5,602 nucleotides of DNA, taken from positions 1 through 5,602 of the forward strand of contig JAKJGD010000163.1 of the NCBI GenBank assembly GCA_022704585.1, in the 5' to 3' direction. Made by a program: the position numbers and the translations under genes. The DNA comes from Spirochaetota bacterium (GTDB taxonomy: Bacteria > Spirochaetota > UBA4802 > UBA5550). Position 1 is the stretch's first letter; each line of letters starts with the position of its first letter. The notes beneath the pieces were generated by a model. It was not told the origin of the DNA and searched no databases. It was given only the letters and a program-made list of their open reading frames with translations. This document shows, piece after piece, positions 1 through 5,602 of this stretch.

Positions 1-631
1 CGAACACTGACATTGAGAATACGCCGTCGGTTATCGACACGTCTATGTAATCGCCCGTGCCGGTTCGCTGCCTTCCGATATATGCTGCCATCACGCCTAT
101 TGCAAGGTTCTTGGACCCGCTGGCAATGTCCGCTATCTGTATACCGGTCAGTACCGGGCCGGTTTCTTTCCGCCCGGATATCGAATCGACACCGGATAAC
201 GCCATGTAATTAATGTCGTGGCCCGCGCGGTCTGAATACGAACCGGTCTGGCCATACCCGGTCAGGGAGCAATATAGTACCGAAGGATTGATCCCACGAA
301 GCGTTTCATACCCGAGCCCGAGTCTGTCCATGGTTCCAGGCCGGAACTGCTCGATAATAACATCATATTCCCTCACCAGCCGATACACGATTTCACGCGA
401 TTCACTGTTTTTTAAGTTCAGCGAGAGCGACCGCTTCCCCCGGTTCAGGTGCGCATAGAGCGCACTCATGCCGTCCGTATGCGGCGGCATCAGACGCACG
501 ATGTCCGGGGACTCCGGATTTTCCACCTTGATAACATCCGCGCCCAGGTCGGCCAGCATCATGGTGCCGAAGGGACCTGGAAGAAGGTAGGTGAAATCGA
601 GTATTTTCATGCCGGAGAGTGGCGCTGGCAT
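1..631 (-). CDS. Family III CoA-transferase / alpha-methylacyl-CoA racemase-like protein (CaiB/BaiF family), C-terminus beyond the window
   Basis: The family moves CoA between carboxylic acids or epimerises 2-methylacyl-CoA in the cytoplasm. The 210 visible residues are the N-terminal half of a protein usually near 350-400 aa; the rest lies beyond base 1. The start shows the family hallmark MKILDFTYLLPGPFGTMMLADLGADVIKVE, here split as residues 8-20 (ILDFTYLLPGP region) and 21-37. RGKRSLSLNLK follows at about 64-74, then FRPGTMDRLGLGY at 96-108. GHDINY at 137-142 supplies His138, and IADIASGS at 166-173 supplies Asp168. This pair, 30 residues apart, matches His126/Asp156 of mycobacterial methylacyl-CoA racemase; the Asp alone is the acyl-carrying residue in formyl-CoA-type transferases. 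The GHDINY His leans the call toward a racemase, but many transferases carry it too. The ATG at 631 has AGGAG at 638-642, 6 nt upstream. It is divergent from the hydratase-ligase pair, so joint regulation is plausible. Family certain, reaction undecided. Confidence 0.93.
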   Translation of the reverse strand, partial: MPAPLSGMKILDFTYLLPGPFGTMMLADLGADVIKVENPESPDIVRLMPPHTDGMSALYAHLNRGKRSLSLNLKNSESREIVYRLVREYDVIIEQFRPGTMDRLGLGYETLRGINPSVLYCSLTGYGQTGSYSDRAGHDINYMALSGVDSISGRKETGPVLTGIQIADIASGSKNLAIGVMAAYIGRQRTGTGDYIDVSITDGVFSMSVF

Positions 632-793
632 AGAATTCTCCTGAATATGCACTGTAATCTTTTAAGACTTTCCAGTTTACAGAGAAACACAGACCGCTGA
701 TAATTGCAATTCGAAAATATCTTCTCCCGATACCTGATTTTATACTTTACAATTCATTATTTTTTCGGCATCGTCTACGCATGGAGATTGAAT
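632..793. promoter_or_regulatory. AT-rich divergent intergenic region with probable promoters and short dyads
   Basis: This 162-bp gap separates two divergent start codons and is much richer in A/T than the flanking genes, as expected for a shared regulatory region. Seen directly: a perfect 10-bp palindrome AATTGCAATT at 702-711; an inverted pair CTGTAA (652-657) and TTACAG (677-682); and TCTT-TT-AAGA at 658-667. For the rightward genes, the -10-like hexamers are TATACT (741-746) and TACAAT (748-753), but no convincing -35 box lies at the right distance. No clear leftward promoter was recognised. The dyads could bind a TetR- or GntR-type repressor of fatty-acid metabolism, but no regulator gene is in view, so that is only a suggestion. 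Confidence 0.4.
784..787 (+). promoter_or_regulatory. Ribosome binding site that decides the MaoC-type gene start
   Basis: GGAG lies 6 nt upstream of the ATG at 794. The reading frame is open further back to a TTG at 704, but the extra 30 residues would be translated from the AT-rich promoter-like region, are rich in F/Y/I, and have no ribosome binding site. The ATG at 781 is in a different frame. Confidence 0.75.
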
Positions 794-1672
794 ATGAAAC
801 TCACCTCTGTTTTCGTTGGGACACGATTAAAAACCTATACGTGCACGATAAGCAGCCGGTGGACCATGAATTATGCGGCTGCAATCGGTGATGCCAACCT
901 TCTCTATTTCAATGACGAACAGCCCGGGGGCATCATAGCGCCGCCACTTTTTCCCGTAGCCGTTACCTGGCCGCTCATTGAGAGAATAGGCGATTTCATC
1001 GAGGCGGATTCCTTTCCCCGTGAAGTCATTTTCACCCAGGTCCATTACACCGAGCACATTCAAATCCATCGGCCGGTCGTACCCGGAGACAGGCTGTCTA
1101 TTAACGGCACGATCGCGGCCATTCTCCCGCACCGTGCCGGGACACACGTGGTCCTCAGGTTTGACGCAGTAAATGACGGCGCTGAGCCCGTTTTCACCGA
1201 GCACATCGGCGCCATGATGAGGGGTGTGCAGTGCACCGACTCCGGAAGGGGCGGCGACAGAATTCCGGTTCTTCCCCGTCAGCCCGGGGGCATCGATGCC
1301 CTGTGGGACTCGAACATCTTCATTCATCCGCTGGCTCCTTTCATCTATGACGGATGTACGAATATCCATTTCCCAATACACACATCCGTCAAATTCGCGC
1401 GCCAGGTCGGCCTGCCTGGCATCATACACCAGGGCACCTCTACCCTTGCCCTCGCGCTCCGCGATATCATTGAGAGGGAGGCCGCGGGCGACTCCCGTTT
1501 GATAAAAGAAATCTCCTGCCGCTTCACCGGCATGGTTCTACCCGGCTCGGATATAACAGTACGTCTCTGCGGGAAAGAACAGCATGCATCCGGGACGGAT
1601 CTTTTTTTCACGGTAATGAATGTGGAGGGACACCGCGCTATCAGCGACGGGTATATCATGCTGAAACAATAA
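794..1672 (+). CDS. Double hot-dog MaoC-family acyl-CoA dehydratase/hydratase
   Basis: The predicted 292-aa cytoplasmic protein likely adds water to, or removes it from, an acyl-CoA or similar thioester. The first hot-dog (about 1-150) has the FAS1-type dehydratase signature with IGDANLLYFND at 31-41 and APPLFP at 49-54, then VVPGDRL about 45 residues later and a strand ending in HIGAMMRG. The second (about 165-292) has NIHFPIHTSVKFA at 190-202 and GLPGIIHQGTS at 206-216, then FTGMVLPGSDITV near the C-terminus. His196 aligns with the catalytic His of (R)-specific enoyl-CoA hydratases. The Asp expected five residues before it is replaced by Ile191, while a GDxN element sits in the first domain instead. 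Two-domain proteins of about 290 aa are usual for this branch of COG2030. The gene is 11 nt ahead of the ligase gene and surely co-transcribed with it. Mesaconyl-CoA-type hydratase is an alternative, but its typical motif differs. Family sure, substrate unknown. Confidence 0.88.
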   Translation: MKLTSVFVGTRLKTYTCTISSRWTMNYAAAIGDANLLYFNDEQPGGIIAPPLFPVAVTWPLIERIGDFIEADSFPREVIFTQVHYTEHIQIHRPVVPGDRLSINGTIAAILPHRAGTHVVLRFDAVNDGAEPVFTEHIGAMMRGVQCTDSGRGGDRIPVLPRQPGGIDALWDSNIFIHPLAPFIYDGCTNIHFPIHTSVKFARQVGLPGIIHQGTSTLALALRDIIEREAAGDSRLIKEISCRFTGMVLPGSDITVRLCGKEQHASGTDLFFTVMNVEGHRAISDGYIMLKQ

Positions 1673-1683
1673 AGGAGTAACCG

Positions 1684-3288
1684 ATGAAACATGAACAGCT
1701 TACCCAGACATGGCATTACGTGGAAAAGTGGGCAGCCGCCCGGCCGAAAGCCGAGGCACTCGTATTCGGAGAGGATCGGTTGACATGGAAAGATTTCAAG
1801 TACAGCATGGATTCACTCGCCCGGGCCTACCTGGAAGCGGGCATTAAAAAAGGTGACCGCGTGTCTCTCCTTTCCATGGCGCGCACTGAATTTCTCACCA
1901 CTTACATGGCTGCGGGAAAGGTCGGTGCGGTCTGGCTCGGCCTCTCGCCCAAGTTCACCCTTGACGAGCTTCGTTACCAGATCGGCGACTGCCGGCCGTC
2001 GGTACTCATCGCGATACGGGAATACATGGGGAACGATCTGGCGCCGACCCTGCTGGCCCTTATGAAAGAATTCTCCTTCATAAAAAAAGTGGTGGTTATA
2101 GGCGATCCGATAGACGGGACCGAGAGCTACTCCGACTGGACCGGGAAGCCCCGCAAGGAATTTGAATCCGCACTCGATAAACGGTCACGCGAGATCACGG
2201 AAGACGACGAGGCCCTCCTCATGTATACATCCGGATCCACAGGAAAGCCGAAGGGCGTTGTTCACACGCACCGCAGCATCGTGGAAAATATTAAAATAGA
2301 GGTCGACAAGTTTTATTTCAACGAAAACTCCCGGGGCATCCTTCACTTTCCCATAAACCACGTTGCAGCAGACGTTGAGATCGGCTTCGGCTCCATAATG
2401 TCAGGCGGGTGCATCGTGTGCATGGACCGGTTTGATCCGCTTGAAACATTGAAGATCATTGAAAAAGAGAAGATCACCCACATCGGCCAGGTGCCGGTCA
2501 TGTTTTTGCTTGAGTTCAAGCAACCCGACTTCTTTAAAACTGATTTCAGCAGTGTGAAGGCCTTCGTCTGGGCCGGCGCCGCAGCGCCGAAAATCATGAT
2601 CGATATACTCACGCCCATATGCCAGAAGACCGGGTCAATGCTTCTTACGGGGTACGGGAGCACTGAAGTCTGCGGTTTCATCACATACACGGAAAAGAAT
2701 GAGGAGGCGGAAACGCTCCTTAAAACCGCGGGTAAAATCGCGCCGCCATTCGAGCTGAAGATCGTGGACAGGGATCGCCGCGAGCTTCCCGACGGGGAGA
2801 TCGGCGAGATCGCCGTGCGTGGCCCCTTTCTCATGAAAGGATATTACAACAATCCCGATGAAACGGCGAAAGTCATTGACAGAGATGGCTGGTATTACAC
2901 TACCGACCTGGCGGTTCGAGATCCCCGCGGCTATATCCGGATCACAGGCAGGATATCAGAGATGTTCAAGACCGGGGGCGAGAACGTGTATCCGCGCGAG
3001 GTGGAGGAAGTCATCGAGTCTCACGCGGCCGTACTCTTCGCCGCCGTAATCGGCATACCGGATGATGTCTACCAGGAGGTAGGCTGGGCTTTCGTCATGC
3101 CGAAGCCGGGCCAGAGCGTCGCGGAGGACGAGCTGCGCGGCCTGTGCAAAACGTCACTGGCAAACTTCAAAATACCCAAGAAATTCTTTATACGGCCCAT
3201 GCTCCCGCTTTTGGCAAGCGGCAAGGTCAACAAACTGGCGCTGAAGGACGAGATAAAGGAGATGATGAAGGGCCCTGCCGGAGCGTAA
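1684..3288 (+). CDS. AMP-forming acyl-CoA synthetase (ANL superfamily, class I adenylate-forming)
   Basis: It activates a carboxylic acid with ATP to an acyl-AMP, then makes the acyl-CoA, in the cytoplasm or at the membrane face. The length of 534 aa is normal. All core motifs are intact: the P-loop YTSGSTGKPKG at 181-191; the A5 motif GYGSTE at 323-328; YYTTDLA at 404-410 with ribose-binding Asp408; the hinge segment GRISEMFKTGGENVYP at 422-437; and the C-terminal SGKVNK at 512-517 with Lys514 in the place of the adenylation lysine. The putative acyl pocket is around INHVAADVEIGFGS (about 224-237) and GQVPVMFLLE (about 267-276). AGGAG at 1673-1677 sits 6 nt before the ATG, directly after the upstream stop. 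The hydratase partner suggests that the product enters an enoyl-CoA pathway. Medium-chain, branched or cyclic/aromatic acids are all possible; the sequence alone does not decide. Confidence 0.95.
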   Translation: MKHEQLTQTWHYVEKWAAARPKAEALVFGEDRLTWKDFKYSMDSLARAYLEAGIKKGDRVSLLSMARTEFLTTYMAAGKVGAVWLGLSPKFTLDELRYQIGDCRPSVLIAIREYMGNDLAPTLLALMKEFSFIKKVVVIGDPIDGTESYSDWTGKPRKEFESALDKRSREITEDDEALLMYTSGSTGKPKGVVHTHRSIVENIKIEVDKFYFNENSRGILHFPINHVAADVEIGFGSIMSGGCIVCMDRFDPLETLKIIEKEKITHIGQVPVMFLLEFKQPDFFKTDFSSVKAFVWAGAAAPKIMIDILTPICQKTGSMLLTGYGSTEVCGFITYTEKNEEAETLLKTAGKIAPPFELKIVDRDRRELPDGEIGEIAVRGPFLMKGYYNNPDETAKVIDRDGWYYTTDLAVRDPRGYIRITGRISEMFKTGGENVYPREVEEVIESHAAVLFAAVIGIPDDVYQEVGWAFVMPKPGQSVAEDELRGLCKTSLANFKIPKKFFIRPMLPLLASGKVNKLALKDEIKEMMKGPAGA

Positions 3289-3326
3289 TCGCCCGCCCGC
3301 ACATACCGGGAACATGGTGCCGTACA

Positions 3327-3941
3327 TCAGCCGAAGTCAATGCAACGCTTTCCGGTTTTTTTCTGGAGCCAGGCCGCGGCACGCATGAGTCCCTCGGTCG
3401 GGCCTGCCGGAATGCCGGCGAACCGGTACCCGATAAACTCGAGGATCGTGCCCGCCCTGCTGACCGTGTCCATGTACGCGAAATTTATGCTCAGGGGCCC
3501 CACGCCGATCCTTCCCCTCACCCACACGGGACACCCGGCCTTCGAAAGCCTGTCCGCCCATTCATCCACCGCGTGGGTCAGGAACCCGATATGCTGGATC
3601 ACCGGCCTTCCCTTCGTGTCAACGTGCTCACGGTAAAAATCAGAGCCTTCCCCCGGCTCCAGGAGCTCGAGCTCGATGCCATCGAAATAGGCCACGCCCA
3701 TCTTGCCGCGGAAGGTGCGTTCTCCACCGCGCTCGGTCCAGCGGGGCAATGTTGCCGCCGCCGTCATGAAGGGACCCAGCCCCTGCGCTTCCAGGTCTGC
3801 CGCGGCCTTTTCCACGTCCGGCACCACGATGCCCGCCTGGTGTACTTTAAAGGGAATGCCTGTTTTCTTCCTGAACGGTGCGGCAACCTCCTGCATTCTC
3901 GCGTTGAATCCCGGACCTGTGATCATATCTGCCAGCAGCAT
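3327..3941 (-). CDS. VOC (glyoxalase/dioxygenase/epimerase fold) family protein
   Basis: The 204-aa protein belongs to the vicinal oxygen chelate superfamily, whose members bind a divalent metal and act as lyases, epimerases or dioxygenases. The two beta-alpha-beta-beta-beta repeats are visible. The first has KVHQAGIVVPDVEKA at 32-46 and FDGIELELLEP at 86-96; the second has VIQHIGFLTHAVDEWA at 114-129 and GTILEFIGYR at 164-173. His34, Glu92, His117 and Glu169 give a complete metal-binding set, arranged as in methylmalonyl-CoA epimerase and glyoxalase I. About 30 residues precede the fold and about 30 basic/aromatic residues follow it. The ATG at 3941 is chosen because GGAGG lies 5 nt upstream; a TTG at 3992, overlapping the MDR stop, would add 17 residues that look like spacer. 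It follows the MDR gene by 47 nt on the same strand. Epimerase or glyoxalase-like activity is plausible, but the substrate is unknown. Confidence 0.88.
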   Translation of the reverse strand: MLLADMITGPGFNARMQEVAAPFRKKTGIPFKVHQAGIVVPDVEKAAADLEAQGLGPFMTAAATLPRWTERGGERTFRGKMGVAYFDGIELELLEPGEGSDFYREHVDTKGRPVIQHIGFLTHAVDEWADRLSKAGCPVWVRGRIGVGPLSINFAYMDTVSRAGTILEFIGYRFAGIPAGPTEGLMRAAAWLQKKTGKRCIDFG

Positions 3942-3946
3942 GGTGA

Positions 3947-3951
3947 CCTCC
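3947..3951 (-). promoter_or_regulatory. Ribosome binding site that decides the VOC gene start
   Basis: On the minus strand GGAGG lies 5 nt before the ATG at 3941. This is the strongest Shine-Dalgarno match in the right half of the window, and it favours ATG 3941 over the in-frame TTG at 3992. Confidence 0.8.
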
Positions 3952-3988
3952 GTTACATTCTTTTTACCGGGGTTAAAATCCCGCGCTT

Positions 3989-5167
3989 TCAAACAAAGCT
4001 TACCGCCGTCTTCATCGCCTTGTGCTTCGCCTTGTCCATGTTTACCTCAATCATGGTGCGGTACTCCTCTATCCTGAACCGATGGGTGAGCATATCGTCC
4101 ACCCTGACTTTCTTTTTCGCGATAAGGTCCAGCGCCATCTCAAATGCCTGCCTCTTCCCCGCCTTCACATCGTTTAAGCGGTACCCGTAGCAGCCCCGTA
4201 TCGTCTGGAGCTTGAGCCAGAGTGTGGTGAGATCGAGTTTCATTTCTTTGCCTATGCCCAGGAGCGAAATGACACCGTTTGTCGCCAGCGCGCGCATAGA
4301 CCCTGTCAGGGTAGCGCGACTGCCCACAGTCCCGCCGAGGATCGGCCGGTATGCCCTGCCGCCGGCGATTGTAACCCCGGCGTCTATGATGCTTCCTGCA
4401 AAAGTCCGGTCCGCACCTGACTTCTTCGCGTACTCGGCCGCAAACGGGGACGGCTCTATGACCGTGACATCGCAACCGCTCCCCAGAGCGCGTATCGACT
4501 TGACCACCATAGCTCCAATGACACCGCCGCCCACAACGAGCACTCGCTCCCTCTTCACCGGGAAGTTGTCCAGCACGGCCTGCAGGCCGACCGCGAGCGG
4601 CTCGGTCAGGGCGGCGGATTCCGGAGACACGCCGGCAGGCACGCGATACACCTGGCTTTTATGGGCAACCAGGTATTCGGCGAATCCGCCGCCCGCGTCC
4701 CGGCAGATGCCGATAAACATGCCCGGGGCGAGTGCACCCTCGGCGAAATTCTCGCAGTTCCCGGGTACCCCGGCCGCGCAGCTACGGCATACCGGCTTTA
4801 TGCCCCGCGTCTCGCAGTTGAGCGACGGGACTGCTGTGACCAGGTCCCCCTTTTTTACATGCTTCACGTCAGAGCCGACCTCGACCACATCGCCGCAGAA
4901 TTCATGTCCCGGTACACAGGGAAACGAGGTGAAGGGCATTGCGGTTGGAGAGTCTTTCATGAACATGAGATTGATATCGCTTCCACACACCCCGCAGAGC
5001 CTGGTCTTTATCTTCAACCATTCTGGCGAAGGGAGAGAGGGCTCGGGAATGTCTGCGAGCTTTACGGTCGATAACGGTCCCCGGTAGCAGAACTTGTTGC
5101 TAAGCGGCCGGAGTGCATGGAGAGCCACAAAACGCACAGGATCGAGATTTAATAATAAGGCTTTCAT
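3989..5167 (-). CDS. Zinc-type medium-chain dehydrogenase/reductase (alcohol/threonine/sorbitol dehydrogenase-like)
   Basis: This 392-aa cytoplasmic protein should oxidise an alcohol or reduce a carbonyl with NAD(P)H. The GroES-like domain (about 1-180) has CGVCGSD at 58-64 with catalytic-zinc Cys58, GHE at 87-89 with His88/Glu89, and Glu189 in LTEPLAVG, a usual further ligand. The structural-zinc lobe has Cys118, Cys127, Cys130 and Cys138, spaced C-x8-C-x2-C-x7-C where most of the superfamily has C-x2-C-x2-C-x7-C. The Rossmann fold begins VLVVGGGVIG at 209-218. Glu238 at the end of the second strand favours NAD over NADP. Oddity: after YRPILGG (273-279) the sequence goes straight to TVGSRATL, so the strand usually reading GFDVV(Y/F)D before (T/V)G appears to be missing. 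The gene follows the ThDP enzyme gene by 52 nt filled by a palindrome, and no Shine-Dalgarno lies between that palindrome and the ATG at 5167. Family certain, substrate unknown; activity is uncertain if the gap is real. Confidence 0.92.
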   Translation of the reverse strand: MKALLLNLDPVRFVALHALRPLSNKFCYRGPLSTVKLADIPEPSLPSPEWLKIKTRLCGVCGSDINLMFMKDSPTAMPFTSFPCVPGHEFCGDVVEVGSDVKHVKKGDLVTAVPSLNCETRGIKPVCRSCAAGVPGNCENFAEGALAPGMFIGICRDAGGGFAEYLVAHKSQVYRVPAGVSPESAALTEPLAVGLQAVLDNFPVKRERVLVVGGGVIGAMVVKSIRALGSGCDVTVIEPSPFAAEYAKKSGADRTFAGSIIDAGVTIAGGRAYRPILGGTVGSRATLTGSMRALATNGVISLLGIGKEMKLDLTTLWLKLQTIRGCYGYRLNDVKAGKRQAFEMALDLIAKKKVRVDDMLTHRFRIEEYRTMIEVNMDKAKHKAMKTAVSFV

Positions 5168-5174
5168 AATATTT

Positions 5175-5216
5175 CATTCTGCCAGTGTGGGGTTTAAACC
5201 CCACACTGGCAGAATG
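5175..5216. repeat. Perfect 42-bp palindrome in the intergenic gap upstream of the MDR gene
   Basis: Two 21-nt arms, 5175-5195 and 5196-5216, are exact reverse complements with no spacer. The centre is GGGGTTTAAACCCC, containing GTTTAAAC at 5192-5199, and the outer arm begins CATTCTGCCAGTG. In RNA it would fold to a stem of about 18 bp capped by UUUAAA. It occupies 42 of the 52 nt between the ThDP enzyme stop (5220) and the MDR start (5167) and ends 7 nt before the MDR ATG. On the minus strand no T-run follows, so it is not a classic intrinsic terminator for the operon. It may be an mRNA-stabilising or attenuating hairpin, a dispersed intergenic repeat, or a protein-binding dyad. Confidence 0.97.
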
Positions 5217-5219
5217 TTC

Positions 5220-5602
5220 TCACTCCATTTTTAATGATTGATAAAAAAGCGGTGTCGCCGGGCTTGTCACGGTCGGGTCCGTCATGACGTTGATACATGC
5301 AGGCTTTCCTGACGCGAAGGCGCGCTCCAGCGCGGGTATGATTTCCTCGTCCTTCGTGACGAACTCGCCGTGCCCGCCCAGGCCTTCGGCAACCTTCTCG
5401 TAATGGCGCGTACCGAGCTCCGAGCACTGAAGCCGGTCCTTGCCTATCGAAAGCTCCTGGCTGTGCTTGATCATGCCCCAGGCGCAGTCATTGTTGACCA
5501 CGACCACAACCGGTATGTTATGGCGCACCATGGTGTCGAATTCCATTGCGTTGAAGCCGAATGACCCGTCACCGTTGAGCACGACGACTTTCGTGTCAGG
5601 CC
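5220..5602 (-). CDS. Thiamine-diphosphate-dependent enzyme, C-terminal domain (acetolactate synthase / 2-hydroxyacyl-CoA lyase-like), N-terminus beyond the window
   Basis: The 126 whole codons visible form the C-terminal ThDP-binding domain of a protein usually near 550-600 aa; the pyrimidine-binding and central domains lie beyond 5602. The ThDP/Mg motif is present as NGDGSFGFNAMEFD, then IPVVVVVNNDCAWGMI, giving GDG-x24-N with the metal-binding Asp and Asn. The motif AWGMIKHSQE, then SELGTRHYEKVAEGLGGHGEFV and KPACINVMTDP, resembles the acetolactate synthase-like and 2-hydroxyacyl-CoA lyase branch rather than pyruvate decarboxylase. True biosynthetic acetolactate synthase is less likely, since no small regulatory subunit is present and the neighbours are catabolic. 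Oxalyl-CoA decarboxylase is another alternative. It is the first visible gene of the leftward ThDP-MDR-VOC series, so its promoter must lie beyond the right edge. Stop TGA is at 5220-5222. Confidence 0.9.
   Translation of the reverse strand, partial: PDTKVVVLNGDGSFGFNAMEFDTMVRHNIPVVVVVNNDCAWGMIKHSQELSIGKDRLQCSELGTRHYEKVAEGLGGHGEFVTKDEEIIPALERAFASGKPACINVMTDPTVTSPATPLFYQSLKME

Noticed and set aside
13..700. Several short plus-strand open frames at the left end
   Set aside because: They are antisense to the CoA-transferase gene, which runs uninterrupted from 631 to the edge with all family motifs.
704..793. N-terminal extension of the MaoC-type protein from a TTG at 704, giving a hydrophobic leader that resembles a membrane segment
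   Set aside because: The stretch lies in the AT-rich intergenic region and has no ribosome binding site, whereas the in-frame ATG at 794 has GGAG 6 nt upstream and begins a normal hot-dog N-terminus.
920..1294. Exact 15-nt direct repeat (920-934 and 1280-1294), both copies encoding QPGGI in frame
   Set aside because: It could hint at domain duplication, but the two copies sit at different places relative to the two hot-dog folds and the flanks do not match, so chance or codon bias is enough.
827..1429. 200-codon open frame on the minus strand
   Set aside because: It lies wholly antisense to the well-supported hydratase gene, shows no recognisable domain, and is explained by the GC-rich codon pattern of the real gene.
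3663..3674. Palindrome GAGCTCGAGCTC
   Set aside because: It is inside the VOC coding region and simply encodes the ELEL part of the metal-ligand strand.
3144..4190. 348-codon open frame on the plus strand
   Set aside because: It overlaps the end of the ligase gene and is antisense to the VOC and MDR genes, whose motifs are complete. Its composition is unlike a folded protein and no family is recognisable.
4212..5087. 291-codon open frame on the plus strand
   Set aside because: It is fully antisense to the MDR gene, rich in Ser/Pro/Thr/Arg in the way typical of shadow frames, and has no motif.
5175..5216. Palindrome as a standard Rho-independent terminator
   Set aside because: No T-tract follows the stem on the minus strand, and the downstream MDR gene is on the same strand only 7 nt away. 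In the plus direction there is no gene to terminate.

Overview
The window looks like a piece of a bacterial chromosome, moderately GC-rich and tightly packed. It carries six protein genes of acyl-CoA and small-molecule carbon metabolism. No RNA gene, mobile element, CRISPR array or prophage gene was seen. Base composition and gene types would fit an environmental heterotroph, for example a Desulfobacterota-like or related metagenomic lineage. That placement is inference, because nothing here is a phylogenetic marker.

Left half (1-3288): a family III CoA-transferase/racemase gene (CaiB/BaiF type) runs leftward off the left edge from a start at 631. Across an AT-rich divergent intergenic region (632-793), two genes run rightward with an 11-nt gap and are almost certainly one transcript. 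They encode a double hot-dog MaoC-type acyl-CoA dehydratase/hydratase (794-1672) and an AMP-forming acyl-CoA synthetase (1684-3288). Each of the three starts has a good Shine-Dalgarno sequence. The hydratase gene is best started at ATG 794; the same reading frame is also open upstream to a TTG at 704.

Right half (3327-5602): three leftward genes converge on the ligase gene with only 38 nt between stop codons. In transcription order they are the C-terminal part of a thiamine-diphosphate enzyme of the acetolactate synthase/2-hydroxyacyl-CoA lyase type (running off the right edge), a zinc-type medium-chain dehydrogenase (MDR), and a VOC/glyoxalase-fold protein. Between the first two lies a perfect 42-bp palindrome (5175-5216) that fills most of the 52-nt gap and covers the place where the MDR ribosome binding site should be.

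Together the genes suggest breakdown of an unusual carboxylic acid. The ligase or CoA-transferase would make the thioester, the MaoC protein would hydrate an enoyl-CoA, the ThDP enzyme would cleave or join a 2-hydroxyacyl or 2-oxo intermediate, the MDR would oxidise or reduce an alcohol/carbonyl, and the VOC protein might isomerise or cleave an intermediate. The family assignments are firm; the substrate and the idea of one shared pathway are inference. The most unusual observations are the long palindrome and an apparent in-frame loss of part of the Rossmann fold in the MDR protein.
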